NCBI RefSeq assembly: GCF_040409955.1
Contig: NZ_CP123389.1
Location: 167,957-231,956 of the forward strand
DNA length: 64,000 bases
Direction: 5' to 3'
From: Salipiger sp. H15
GTDB taxonomy: Bacteria; Pseudomonadota; Alphaproteobacteria; Rhodobacterales; Rhodobacteraceae
Shown here: one piece after another, positions 41,451-49,770 of the stretch
Layout of the letters: the number at the start of each line of letters is the position of its first letter
How positions within the stretch are numbered: the stretch's first letter is position 1
Position numbers and translations under genes: made by a program
The notes under the pieces: generated by a model
The model's input: only the letters and a program-made list of their open reading frames with translations
Told to the model about the DNA's origin: nothing
Databases searched by the model: none

Positions 41451-42473
41451 TTACTCCGCGGCCAGCTGCACCGGGGCGCCGGCGAGCTGCTTCTTCTTGG
41501 CCTCGACGTCGATGCCGTAGAGGCGCGCCGCGTTGAGGCCGAGGATCTTTTCCTTGATCGCGTCGGTCAGCTGCACGCCGCGTTCCTCGGCGATGTCGTC
41601 GGGGATCTGGAAGTTCCAGAACCGCTCGACCAGCCATTGCGGCGTCCAGATCGCGTAGTCCGAACCGAAGAGCAGCTTGTCCTCGCCGACCCAGAACAGC
41701 AGCTCGGCCAGCACCTCGGCAAAGTAGCGGGGCCGGGTGTGGATGAAGGGCAGGGCGACCGCGAGCCCGCCGTAGACGTTGGTCTCCTGCACGGCGATCC
41801 AGCAGAAATCGTCGAGCCGCGGCAGGCCGCAATGCTCGATGATCCAGTTGAGGTTCTGGAAATCGGTGGCGGCATAGTCCACGTCATGCACGTCGAAGGC
41901 GTCCTTCGACAGCGGGATGATCGTCGGGCCCTTGTGGACGTGGATGTTCCTGATCCCGAGCTTTTCGCAGAGCTCGAAGCACTTGTAGGCCTGCGGATCG
42001 TTGAGCGCCCAGCCCTTCGAGGCGCCGTTCCACTCGGCCGTGTACATCTTCACGCCGGTGATATCGAACTCCTCCTTCATGTAGTGGATGTATTCCAGCG
42101 CCTTCTCGCCGTCGCGCGGATCGAAGGTGCCGTTCACGATGAAGCGCTCGGGATGGCGCGCCGCCATGGTCGAGCTGCGTTCGATCGAGGAGAAGCCGTT
42201 CTTGTAGAAATCCGACAGGTAGGTGGACTGGATGATCGCCATGTCGTCCGGCCCGTCGATGAAGAGGTCGCGGTAGATGTCGTCGGCGGTGTATTTCTCG
42301 AACTTCGCCTTTGCCCAGAGCTGGTCCCTGGGGCTGAGGTTCGCGTGGTAGGCGTAGAAGCAGTCGATGAACTGCTTGCCGTGGATGTTGGACTGGTTCT
42401 CGGGGCTGCCGTCCCAGAAGTGGGTGTGGCCGTCCAGAATGAAGACCTCTTTTCCCTCGGGCGTCTTGTACAT
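41451..42473 (-). CDS. amidohydrolase family protein of the mim operon
   Basis: 340 residues of the amidohydrolase-2 fold. A metal-binding HxH occurs in LDGHTHFWDG, with a further His in NIHVHKGP and ELCEKLGI, and the catalytic Asp in LLFGSDYAIWTPQ. Genes of this type lie directly after mimD in other propane/acetone monooxygenase loci, where the exact role is not settled. It follows an intercistronic hairpin, which may lower its expression relative to the four enzyme subunits. Confidence 0.9.
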   Translation of the reverse strand: MYKTPEGKEVFILDGHTHFWDGSPENQSNIHGKQFIDCFYAYHANLSPRDQLWAKAKFEKYTADDIYRDLFIDGPDDMAIIQSTYLSDFYKNGFSSIERSSTMAARHPERFIVNGTFDPRDGEKALEYIHYMKEEFDITGVKMYTAEWNGASKGWALNDPQAYKCFELCEKLGIRNIHVHKGPTIIPLSKDAFDVHDVDYAATDFQNLNWIIEHCGLPRLDDFCWIAVQETNVYGGLAVALPFIHTRPRYFAEVLAELLFWVGEDKLLFGSDYAIWTPQWLVERFWNFQIPDDIAEERGVQLTDAIKEKILGLNAARLYGIDVEAKKKQLAGAPVQLAAE

Positions 42474-42519
42474 GGTGTCCTCCCTGATCTCGCTGTCTGA
42501 ATGGAACTGCTGGAAAGAG

Positions 42520-42539
42520 GGGGCCGGCGGACCGGCCCC
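42520..42539 (-). promoter_or_regulatory. intercistronic hairpin between mimD and the amidohydrolase gene
   Basis: A perfect 8-bp stem (GGGGCCGG and its complement) with a four-base loop that reads UCCG on the transcript, 19 bases after the mimD stop. A pyrimidine-rich tract follows (CTCTTTCC). It may act as a partial terminator or as an RNA-stability element. Confidence 0.65.
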
Positions 42540-42558
42540 GGCGTGCCGGGGAAACCGG

Positions 42559-42930
42559 TCAGATGTATTCCATGACCTCGTCCATGTCCCCGAAGAGGAT
42601 CACGGTGTTGTCGTCGACGCGGACCATCCGCCCGTAGTGGGTGGAGGTGTTGACCTCGAAGATCTCGGCGGTCATGTCGCGCCCGAGGTATTCGCTGATC
42701 TCGTCCATCTTGAAGATCAGCTTGCCCTCGCCGTCGATCCGGATGGTGGCCGGGTTGTAGGTGACGGTGACGTTCGGGTCCTGCTCCTCCATGAACTCGG
42801 CGATGGCGCGGGCCTCGACGCTGTCGTTCATCGTGACCCCGCATTGGTGCGAGATCGTCTGTTCGAAGGTGATGTCCTTCATCGACTTGAAGATGTTGCT
42901 CTTCGAGGCGTCGCGTGCGGCTGTCGACAT
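42559..42930 (-). CDS. mimD: monooxygenase coupling/effector protein (MmoB/DmpM family)
   Basis: 123 residues. Family features are the segment CGVTMNDSVEARAIAEFMEEQDPNVTVTYNPATIRIDGEGK and a short C-terminal extension. It binds the hydroxylase and tunes substrate access and oxygen activation; it has no cofactor. GGAGG precedes the ATG. It is the fourth subunit gene in the order alpha, reductase, beta, coupling protein, which is the order of mimABCD and prmABCD. Confidence 0.93.
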   Translation of the reverse strand: MSTAARDASKSNIFKSMKDITFEQTISHQCGVTMNDSVEARAIAEFMEEQDPNVTVTYNPATIRIDGEGKLIFKMDEISEYLGRDMTAEIFEVNTSTHYGRMVRVDDNTVILFGDMDEVMEYI

Positions 42931-42953
42931 GGTGTGTCTCCTCCCTGCTGTCG

Positions 42954-44018
42954 TTAGCGGCTGAGGCCGAGTTCGCCGAGGATCTGGCCGATGCGCTCGT
43001 GCGACACCGCCTTGACGTCCTCGAAGGAGACCGGCTTGGAATGGGGTTGCGACCAGATCGGCTGGAGCGCGGCGGCGGCCTTGTCGGCAAGCGCGCCATG
43101 CCTGGTGATCCAGGTCTGGAACAGCGCCTTGTTCTGGGCGCCGAACTCGGGATCGTTTGCCAGCAGGTAGATCAGGTCCACCGTGTTGGCGAGGTTGCGC
43201 TCGTAGTCGGCCTCCGCCGCCGAGATCACCGGGGGCGTGATGAAGTCGTTGTTCGCCGCCGCCGCCTGCATGAAGAAGCCGGAGCGGACCAGCTCGCCCA
43301 CGAGGGGCTCGAAGACGATGTTGATGGCGAAATACTGCTCGAGGTAGTCCTCGCAGCCCATGATCGTCTCGACCGCCTCGCGGGTCGGCTGCCAGATAGG
43401 GTCTTCCAGCCAGGCCTTTTTGCCCAGCGTGTCGTCCCAGCCCTCGATGTCCATGCCGATCTCGGCGAGGTAGAGCGTGATGTCCTGCGCCAGCCGCATC
43501 TTGTAGGAAGAGTTGGTCAGCGTGGCGTTGTTGATCATCTGGGTGTAGCCGTAGCGCTGCGCCTGCATGAGCGAGGTGCCCAGACCGAACTCGGCATGTT
43601 TCCACGCGCCGAGGTGCTTCTGCAGGATGGTCGTCCAGACCTTGTCGAAGGCGGCCGGAGCCCCCGCCTTGCGCGCGTTGGCGATGACGTTCTGCACCAT
43701 CGTCTCGATCCGCGACTGGCGCTGGTAGTGGGTGCGCTCCCATTCCTGGTCCGGGGCGCGGAAGGCATGCCAGTTCGAGGACTGCGCCTTGGTGTTGGTC
43801 TTCTGGTAGGCGCCGCCGCCCTTGCCGTTCTCGAACTCGATGATCCAGTTCTGGATCAGGTAGCGTTCGGGATCGGGCTGCACGTCGACGGTGACGTCCT
43901 CGTAATGCGTTGCCCGCTTGCCGCGCGGCTCGAAGTAGTTGTACCTGCGGCTCTTCGAGCCGACGAAGGTGGCGGCACCGGCCGCCCCGGATCCAACCGA
44001 GCTTGATGTTGCTACCAT
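42954..44018 (-). CDS. mimC: monooxygenase hydroxylase beta (small) subunit
   Basis: 354 residues, usual length for the beta subunit of propane-type soluble diiron monooxygenases. It is ferritin-like but lacks the metal-binding EXXH pairs, as expected for the non-catalytic chain. Recognisable stretches include SRRYNYFEPRGKRATHYEDV near the N-terminus and HFGLGT-like WKHAEFGLGTSLMQAQRYG. The ATG (MVATSSS) was chosen because GGGAGG is seven bases ahead. With the alpha chain it forms the hydroxylase. Confidence 0.93.
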   Translation of the reverse strand: MVATSSSVGSGAAGAATFVGSKSRRYNYFEPRGKRATHYEDVTVDVQPDPERYLIQNWIIEFENGKGGGAYQKTNTKAQSSNWHAFRAPDQEWERTHYQRQSRIETMVQNVIANARKAGAPAAFDKVWTTILQKHLGAWKHAEFGLGTSLMQAQRYGYTQMINNATLTNSSYKMRLAQDITLYLAEIGMDIEGWDDTLGKKAWLEDPIWQPTREAVETIMGCEDYLEQYFAINIVFEPLVGELVRSGFFMQAAAANNDFITPPVISAAEADYERNLANTVDLIYLLANDPEFGAQNKALFQTWITRHGALADKAAAALQPIWSQPHSKPVSFEDVKAVSHERIGQILGELGLSR

Positions 44019-44070
44019 TGTAGCCTCCCTTTCCTTTGGTTTTTTCAATCCACTAGCGTTCGGGCCGGTC

Positions 44071-45129
44071 TCAGTGGCCCGAAGAACCAGAAGTGGTGGT
44101 GAAGCGGTCGAAGAAGATGCGATCGGAGTCGAAGTCGTGCATGAAGAGCACCGGCTGCAGCGCGTCGATCATCGGCGGCGGGCCGCAGGCGTAGACGTCG
44201 CCCTCGCCCTCGATCCCCAGCGCCCTGAGCCGCCGGTCCACGCATTCGTGGACGAAGCCGCGCTCTCCCGCCCAGCCGTTGCCCTCGGCCTCGTGGCTGA
44301 GGACGGGGATGAACTCGACGTTGGGGTTCGCTGCCGTCAACGCGCCGATCTCGTCGAGCTTGAAGAGGTCGGTCTGAGTGCGCGCGCCGTAGAAGAAGTA
44401 GACCGGCCGGGTCTCGCCGCTGACCACCTGGTCCCTGAGGATCGACCAGACCGGCGACATGCCAGAGCCCGCGCCGACGAGGATCATGGGTCCGTCTCGC
44501 TCTTCCCGTCGGAAGCACATTCCGTAGGGGCCTCGCACCGAGACGTCGGCTCCGGCGCGGATACCGCCGTTGTCGAGCTCGTTCGAGAACCGTCCGTCGG
44601 GGTATTTCTTGATGATGAACGAGAGTTTCTGGGTTTCGCTCGGCGGATTTGCCATGGAGAACGAGCGTGTAATCGTCTCCCCCTCTTCGGTCCTGACGGA
44701 GATGTCGACATATTGGCCCGCCCAGAATTTCAAAGGCGCATCCAGCTCGATCTGGACGCCCCGGATGTCATGGGTCAGCTTCTGGAAATCGACGATCTTG
44801 CCGGAGAACTGCTTCACCGGAATGGACTTGGAGAGCACCTCCTCGTCGTAGTTCAGCAGCTCGATCTCGACGTCGCTCCAGACGAGGGTCCGGCACATCA
44901 GGACGTGGCCGGTCTCCTTCTCGCTGTCGTTCAGCGCGAAGGTCGAGTATTTGAGCATCTCGGTCTCGCCCTCGAGCTGGACGCATTTGCAGGCCGAGCA
45001 CTGACCCTCCTTGCAGCCGTGCGGCAGCGCGATGCCCTGTCGGAACGCCGCGTCGAGGACGGTCTCGCCCTCTTCGACCTCGAACTCGACGCCTACCGGC
45101 TCCAATCGGACGGTATGGATGTCCGCCAT
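44071..45129 (-). CDS. mimB: monooxygenase reductase component
   Basis: 352 residues. The N-terminal plant-type ferredoxin domain has cysteines in HGCKEGQCSACKC and VLMCRT. It is followed by an FAD-binding domain (ITRSFSMANPP) and an NAD(P)H-binding domain (LVGAGSGMSPVWSIL, VYACGPPPMI). It passes electrons from NADH through FAD and the 2Fe-2S cluster to the diiron hydroxylase. GGGAGAAG precedes the ATG. It is separated from the alpha-subunit gene by a strong hairpin. Confidence 0.95.
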   Translation of the reverse strand: MADIHTVRLEPVGVEFEVEEGETVLDAAFRQGIALPHGCKEGQCSACKCVQLEGETEMLKYSTFALNDSEKETGHVLMCRTLVWSDVEIELLNYDEEVLSKSIPVKQFSGKIVDFQKLTHDIRGVQIELDAPLKFWAGQYVDISVRTEEGETITRSFSMANPPSETQKLSFIIKKYPDGRFSNELDNGGIRAGADVSVRGPYGMCFRREERDGPMILVGAGSGMSPVWSILRDQVVSGETRPVYFFYGARTQTDLFKLDEIGALTAANPNVEFIPVLSHEAEGNGWAGERGFVHECVDRRLRALGIEGEGDVYACGPPPMIDALQPVLFMHDFDSDRIFFDRFTTTSGSSGH

Positions 45130-45176
45130 GTCTGTCTTCTCCCTGGTGTGGCCGCGTTTTCCCGGCGCGGACCGGT

Positions 45177-45201
45177 GGGGAGGCCGGTGGGCGGCCTCCC
45201 C
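45177..45201 (-). promoter_or_regulatory. intercistronic hairpin directly after mimA
   Basis: A perfect 9-bp stem (GGGGAGGCC and GGCCTCCCC, 7-base loop) lies 7 bases past the mimA stop and about 50 bases before mimB. Placed here it could protect the mimA message from 3' decay or attenuate transcription into the reductase gene. Confidence 0.65.
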
Positions 45202-45208
45202 GCATCGC

Positions 45209-46873
45209 TCAGTTGCAAGGATTGATGGTGAAGCCCTTGCGGTACTCGGCGACATGGGCGTCGCGGTCGGCGTCGGACATGGCGCGCAGCATGTTGAGCG
45301 GCGAGCGCAGCGTGTGGCCGCGGACGTGCTCGAGCTTCCACATGTCCTTGTCGTCGAAGCGCAGGTGCGGCTGCGGCACCAGCGTCTGGCCGTCGTCACG
45401 CACGAAGTTCAGATCGACGATGGCGTCGGCGAGATCCCAGCCGTCGTAGACCGTCTCCCATTCGCGCTTGCCCGAGAACTTGCCCATCGCCGGCGTCGGC
45501 CGGCCCTGGTACTCGTCGGCAAAGGCCTCGACGGCGGTCCAGCGGTCGAGCTCGTGGGCGAAGGTGTGCCACTGGCCGTCGATCTGGTCGATCACCATGT
45601 CCTCGCGGATGAGGCAGGGCACGAGGCAGGACCAGCAGCGGTGCGGGTAGACGTAGCCGGTCTCCTCGTTGAAGGTGATCACCTTCTCACCCGGCTTCGA
45701 GAGCTTCCCGTACCATTTCCAGAAATCGCCGAACTCGGCGTACCAGCCCGGGTACTTGTGCTCGAACCATTCGAAGTCCTTGTCGGTCTGCGCCTCGATC
45801 CGCCAGAAGTTCACCGGCCAGCCGACGGCGAAGAACTGGGCGACCTTGTGGACGTAGTTCTTCTCGGTGATGCGCTTCCAGGCTTCCTGCACGTCGTCGT
45901 GGTGTACCTTCACGCCGTATTTCTCGAGCGGCAGCATGTAGGTGCGGTAGTAGTCCTCGAAGATCCAGCGGTGCCACATCTCCGCGTAGGATTCCTTGTC
46001 CTTGTCGCGGTTGGTGGTGCCGTATTCGATGAACGTGCCGATGGCCGCGTCGACGATCGCGTGGTTCTGCCAGAAGGCGTAGCGCAGGTCGCGTTCCAGC
46101 AGCAGGTGGTTCTCGGGCTCCTTCAGCGCGGCCATCAGCATCGAGTGGCCGTTGCCAATGTGCCGGCTCTCGTCGGACTGCACCGACAGGAACACGGTCG
46201 GCAGCGCATAGTCACCGTTGCGCGCCGCCTCGGAGGGCATGGCGACGAAGAGCGTGTTGGTGAAGGCGGTTTCCGCGACCACGGTCAGGTACATGCAGGC
46301 GGCGGTCATGGTGTCGCCGGTGATGAAGCCCTCGCCGAACTGCCGCCCGATGGTGGTGGCATAGCACTTGCCGAAGGCTTCCTCGGTGATGTCGAACCCG
46401 GCGGGGTCGATGTAGTTCTCCATGTACCACTTCTTCAGGTTCATCTGGATCGTGGAATGGCGGAACTCGTCGACCATCTGCATGGTGAAGCCGGTGCGCA
46501 GATCCTCGCCGGGGGCCAGGCGGGCGACCATGGCCATCGAGCGGGCTGCGGAAATCTCGGGGAAGGGGATGATCGCCAGGAAGAGCTTCATCCACTCGAC
46601 CCAGCGCGGTTCCACGTTGCGGAACATGTCGCCGCGCAGGGCGGCATCGAGCGCGCCGTAGACCCGGTTGTCCTTCTCTTCCTGCATCGGGAAGTAGGAG
46701 CGCAGGACCTGCTTCATCGGGTCGCGCGGCGCCTTCGAGATCTTGTAGTCGGTGGGGAAGGTGTTGGCTTCCTGAACAAAGGTGGGGTTCCACCCGAGAT
46801 CGGAAATCTTCTTGGTGGCCTCCCCGACCGAAATCCCGCGCTGAGACGTGATCTTGTTGAGCGTCAAAGTCAT
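45209..46873 (-). CDS. mimA: propane/acetone-type soluble diiron monooxygenase hydroxylase alpha subunit
   Basis: 554 residues. All six diiron ligands of bacterial multicomponent monooxygenases are visible: Glu106 (FPEISAARS), Glu136 and His139 (VDEFRHS), Glu201 (VAETAF), Glu235 and His238 (SDESRHIG). The sequence is of the propane/acetone (MimA/PrmA) type, not the methane or toluene type, judged by overall pattern and gene order. The ATG (MTLTLNKITSQRG) has GAGGAGG upstream. It oxidises the substrate with O2, using electrons from MimB and the effector MimD. A sigma-54 promoter and long leader (about 245 bases) lie upstream. Confidence 0.95.
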   Translation of the reverse strand: MTLTLNKITSQRGISVGEATKKISDLGWNPTFVQEANTFPTDYKISKAPRDPMKQVLRSYFPMQEEKDNRVYGALDAALRGDMFRNVEPRWVEWMKLFLAIIPFPEISAARSMAMVARLAPGEDLRTGFTMQMVDEFRHSTIQMNLKKWYMENYIDPAGFDITEEAFGKCYATTIGRQFGEGFITGDTMTAACMYLTVVAETAFTNTLFVAMPSEAARNGDYALPTVFLSVQSDESRHIGNGHSMLMAALKEPENHLLLERDLRYAFWQNHAIVDAAIGTFIEYGTTNRDKDKESYAEMWHRWIFEDYYRTYMLPLEKYGVKVHHDDVQEAWKRITEKNYVHKVAQFFAVGWPVNFWRIEAQTDKDFEWFEHKYPGWYAEFGDFWKWYGKLSKPGEKVITFNEETGYVYPHRCWSCLVPCLIREDMVIDQIDGQWHTFAHELDRWTAVEAFADEYQGRPTPAMGKFSGKREWETVYDGWDLADAIVDLNFVRDDGQTLVPQPHLRFDDKDMWKLEHVRGHTLRSPLNMLRAMSDADRDAHVAEYRKGFTINPCN

Positions 46874-47129
46874 GCCATGAGCCTCCTCGGAGCTCTGCGA
46901 CCGGGGACCCGGCCGCGATTGGCGGCTTTCGCCGTTGCGATAGAGCGCCCACGTCATCCGGGACGCCGGTTCCGGCAAAGGTTGAGAAGCCTCACGTGCC
47001 CGCCCCGGTTGCCCTGCCTGCCCGGTCTGGGCCGGCCCTCGGCAACGGCGACGGATCCCGTCTCCCTGTCCTTCGTTCTTTGGCGGCCTCCCGTCTGGAC
47101 GACCGCAAGCTGTCTTGTGCGGTTCTTCC

Positions 47130-47145
47130 TGCACGGCCCGTTCCA
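47130..47145 (-). promoter_or_regulatory. sigma-54 (-24/-12) promoter of the mim operon
   Basis: On the minus strand the site reads TGGAACGGGCCGTGCA, against the consensus TGGCACG-N4-TTGCA. Both invariant dinucleotides (GG and GC) are present with the required ten-base spacing and the remaining positions match at all but two. It lies about 260 bases ahead of mimA and has an activator-type architecture upstream. Confidence 0.75.
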
Positions 47146-47195
47146 GAACGGGGGGAAATGAGGGTCGGGAGACAGGGAAGTAGTTTAAGTAATTG

Positions 47196-47208
47196 AAATA
47201 TTTTGATT
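47196..47208 (-). promoter_or_regulatory. IHF-like binding site
   Basis: The minus strand reads AATCAAAATATTT, matching WATCAANNNNTTR at all fixed positions but the last. It sits in an AT-rich patch about 50 bases upstream of the -24 element, the usual place for the DNA bend that brings a sigma-54 activator to the polymerase. Confidence 0.6.
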
Positions 47209-47232
47209 AAAAATCTTGGGACCCTGATGATT

Positions 47233-47272
47233 TCCGCGCGCGGCTGTCCGGGTCGGTCCCGAGGCGCGCGGA
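47233..47272. promoter_or_regulatory. long inverted repeat, candidate activator site
   Basis: TCCGCGCGC (47233-47241) and GCGCGCGGA (47264-47272) are perfect 9-base arms 22 bases apart, centred about 107 bases upstream of the -24 element. This is the normal distance for an upstream activating sequence of an AcoR/NtrC-type protein. It could alternatively be part of the rpoN terminator. Confidence 0.45.
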
Positions 47273-47287
47273 CGCTGTCGCAAATCT

Positions 47288-47309
47288 TTACGGTTTCGTT
47301 ACGGTTTCG
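47288..47309. repeat. tandem direct repeat of TTACGGTTTCG
   Basis: Two perfect copies of an 11-base unit lie head to tail, one helical turn apart, in the mim/rpoN regulatory gap. The arrangement suggests a protein-binding site, possibly a second activator site. Confidence 0.5.
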
Positions 47310-47444
47310 CCTGCGGAGCTTTACAAACCGCCCAACAGGTCAGCATTACACTCTCAAAACGCTCACGCGGACCGCAGTTCCCTGCGTGCCGAGATCCGCG
47401 TGACAAGATCGGTGGAAAGGCCTCGGCGACCGCCGGAGGCGCTG

Positions 47445-48698
47445 TCAGGGACGCTGCCGCCGCTTGTGAGCAGGCGGCAAGCCAAGCTCCTGCCGGTACT
47501 TGGCGACCACCCGCCGGGACACAGCGAGACCCTCGGCCTCCAGCATCCCGGCAAGGCACTCGTCGGTCAGCGGCGCGGCGGGATCCTCGGACCGCAGCAA
47601 GGCGCGGATGCGGGTCAGGACCCGGGGTTTCGAGGGGCCTGCGCCGGTTGACGCGGCCCCGGCGCAGAGTGCCCTTGCCTCGAACATGCCGTTCGGGCCC
47701 TCGATCAGCAGTCCGTTGAGGACGCGGCTCACCGTGCTGGGGTTGAAGCCGGTTGCAGCGGCAATCTCCGCCATGGTCAGCGGGCAGAGCGCGCCGGGGC
47801 CGTCGCGGAAGAAGTCGCCCTGCCGGTCGACCAGCGCGCGGACGACCCTCTCCTGCGCCGAGCGCCGCAGGTCGAGCGCGTGTTTCAGCGCCCTTGCCCG
47901 CATCCGGGCCTCGCGCAGGCCGCGGCAGGGTTGCCCGGCCGCGAGGGGGGCCACGCGAATGTCGCGGTGCCCGGCCAGGGGCAGTTCGACGCTCCAGCCG
48001 CCCCGCTCCCACGTCACGCGCACGTCCGGCTCGCGCGCCAGCGTGGGATCGCAGGCAAAGGCCGCGCCGGGTTTCGGATCGCAGCGCCGGATCGCCGAGA
48101 GGCACGCCGTGACCCGGGCAGGCGGCAGCGCTGCGGCCTCTGCCACGCCCTGAACGCCGCCGCGCTCCATCGCGCCAAGGTTCGCGACGACGCGCGCCAT
48201 CTCGGCCGTCCAGAGATCGCGCTCGACGAGTTGCAGCCGCAGGCAGTCCGCGAGGTCACGCGCAAAGAGCCCGGCGGGAGAGACCTTCTTCTGCACCAGC
48301 GCCAGCGCGGCCAGCAGGGTCGGCTCGCCGAGGCCGAGATCTTGGGCGATCAGGGACAAGGGCCGTCCCAGCCAGCCGGAGGGCTCCAGGTCCTCGATCA
48401 GCGCGAGAACGACGCGGCGCACGGGCCCCTCGTGCAGGAGCAGCGTGCCAAGCTCGCGCATGACGTGGTCGTAGAGGCTGCTCGCGGCATCGGCGGTGGT
48501 GTCCTCGATGATGCCGGAAATGCTGCCCGAGACGCGCGCCGCCTGCCGCGAAGAGCGCACCAGCAGCATCGGGTTGTCGCGCCCCGCATCGGCCAGATGC
48601 TCGTCGAGCTCGTCCGCCGACATCTGCAGCACGCCGATGAGTTGGCTGACCTTGAAGGTCTGCGTCTGCCGCGCATCGAGACGAAGCCCGGCGGACAT
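47445..48698 (-). CDS. rpoN: RNA polymerase sigma-54 factor (RpoN paralogue)
   Basis: 417 residues, somewhat short for RpoN. The N-terminal activator-binding region I is present (LDARQTQTFKVSQLIGVLQMSADELDEHL), then the core-binding region, the DNA-binding helix-turn-helix (MAEIAAATGFNPSTVSRVLNG) and the RpoN box at the C-terminus (SRRVVAKYRQELGLPPAHKRR). The acidic region II is short, which accounts for the reduced length. I chose the ATG giving MSAGLRL. Its position immediately upstream of a sigma-54-dependent operon with its own activator suggests a dedicated copy; Rhodobacter species are known to carry several specialised RpoN proteins. Confidence 0.92.
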   Translation of the reverse strand: MSAGLRLDARQTQTFKVSQLIGVLQMSADELDEHLADAGRDNPMLLVRSSRQAARVSGSISGIIEDTTADAASSLYDHVMRELGTLLLHEGPVRRVVLALIEDLEPSGWLGRPLSLIAQDLGLGEPTLLAALALVQKKVSPAGLFARDLADCLRLQLVERDLWTAEMARVVANLGAMERGGVQGVAEAAALPPARVTACLSAIRRCDPKPGAAFACDPTLAREPDVRVTWERGGWSVELPLAGHRDIRVAPLAAGQPCRGLREARMRARALKHALDLRRSAQERVVRALVDRQGDFFRDGPGALCPLTMAEIAAATGFNPSTVSRVLNGLLIEGPNGMFEARALCAGAASTGAGPSKPRVLTRIRALLRSEDPAAPLTDECLAGMLEAEGLAVSRRVVAKYRQELGLPPAHKRRQRP

Positions 48699-48781
48699 CA
48701 GCAACGCCCCCCACAAAGCGCTGGCCTGCGGCCGAAAGACCGGTCTATCCTTCTCGCGATCCCTATCCGTGATGTTGCGCC

Positions 48782-49750
48782 ATGAGCGATCGAAATCCCG
48801 TGGACGGTGTCATTCCCCTGGAAAGCGCGCCGCCCGACCTGTCCTATCCCGGAGTGTCGCCGCAGCTTCTGGCGCGGGTGAGCCAGCTCTGGTCCGCGCG
48901 GGGCCTGGATTTCCACGGTGTCTGGCGGCACAGCCTGCGCAGCCTGCCCGGCTTCCGTGCGCTGCCGCGCGTCGACGGCTCGGCCACGAGCGCGCAGGTC
49001 GACCTGGTGTTTCTCTTCGACCAGGGCGTGATCTGGGCCAGGGCCTTTCACGCCGCGACGGCCGCGGGCCATCGCCACTCGGTCCCCGGCCTTTCCGGGG
49101 CGCAGTGGTACGGGCTGGCTGGGGTCTCCGCCCGGTTGATCGAACAGCTCTCGGCGCTGCGGTTGCTTGCGCTCACCGACCTGCCGATGCCGGCGATGCA
49201 GATCGCCCGATCGATCTCCGAGGACGCGGACATGGCCCTGGTCCTGCTGATCCGCGCCCGGCTCGCCGAGAATTTCGCCCAGTGCCGCACGCCCGACAGC
49301 GCCAGCGATTTCTGGCGACGGCATATCGCCGGAGGCCGGGCGTTCCGCGCGATTTCCGAGCGGCTCTATTCGGTGGGCATCGACCATTCCGACGACACCG
49401 ACTACGCGAAATGGCGGCGCAGCGTCCTGACCACACTGGGGGCGGCGGTGCACAGCAACGCGCTGCGGACGGATACGCCCGGGCGTCGGGATGGCCAGAT
49501 CCTGCTGAACGACGACAGCCTTCATTTCGCGACCTTCAGACTGCATGAACTCTGCGCCTTTGCGCAGCTCCTGAAGCCCGAACTGACCGACATCCTCGCG
49601 GCGGCCGGCATCGCCGCCTTGGACGACGACGGCGGCGCGCGCAGCCTTGCGCCGCTTGCCGCCCCGCTGAGCGGCATCCTTGTCAATCAGATCCAGAGCC
49701 TCGCCTCCCCCGCTCCGGCCCGCGCGTCCGGCGGGCCGAAGCGGCACTAG
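48782..49750 (+). CDS. unrecognised 322-residue protein divergent from rpoN
   Basis: Mostly helical, no signal peptide, no membrane segment and no family I can name. Stretches such as VSARLIEQLSALRLLALTDLPMPAMQIARSISEDADMALVLLIRARLAE look like a helical bundle. It starts 83 bases from rpoN in the opposite direction, and so may share regulatory sequence. Its stop codon lies inside a perfect inverted repeat shared with the convergent 59-residue gene. No function is proposed. Confidence 0.75.
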   Translation: MSDRNPVDGVIPLESAPPDLSYPGVSPQLLARVSQLWSARGLDFHGVWRHSLRSLPGFRALPRVDGSATSAQVDLVFLFDQGVIWARAFHAATAAGHRHSVPGLSGAQWYGLAGVSARLIEQLSALRLLALTDLPMPAMQIARSISEDADMALVLLIRARLAENFAQCRTPDSASDFWRRHIAGGRAFRAISERLYSVGIDHSDDTDYAKWRRSVLTTLGAAVHSNALRTDTPGRRDGQILLNDDSLHFATFRLHELCAFAQLLKPELTDILAAAGIAALDDDGGARSLAPLAAPLSGILVNQIQSLASPAPARASGGPKRH

Positions 49751-49770
49751 CCCTGCGCCGCTAGTGCCGC
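49741..49770. terminator. bidirectional terminator built from two stop codons
   Basis: GCGGCACTAG and CTAGTGCCGC form perfect 10-bp arms with a 10-base loop. The plus-strand gene's TAG is in the left arm and the minus-strand gene's TAG in the right arm, so both convergent genes end inside the same hairpin. Confidence 0.75.

Larger units (their letters stand above)
46874..47444. other. 571-base regulatory region between rpoN and mimA
   Basis: Holds the mimA leader, a -24/-12 promoter, an IHF-like site, a long inverted repeat and a tandem repeat, each listed separately. The stretch 47176-47216 is far more AT-rich than the genome. It must also contain the rpoN terminator, which I could not identify with confidence. 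I see no gene here. Confidence 0.6.
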
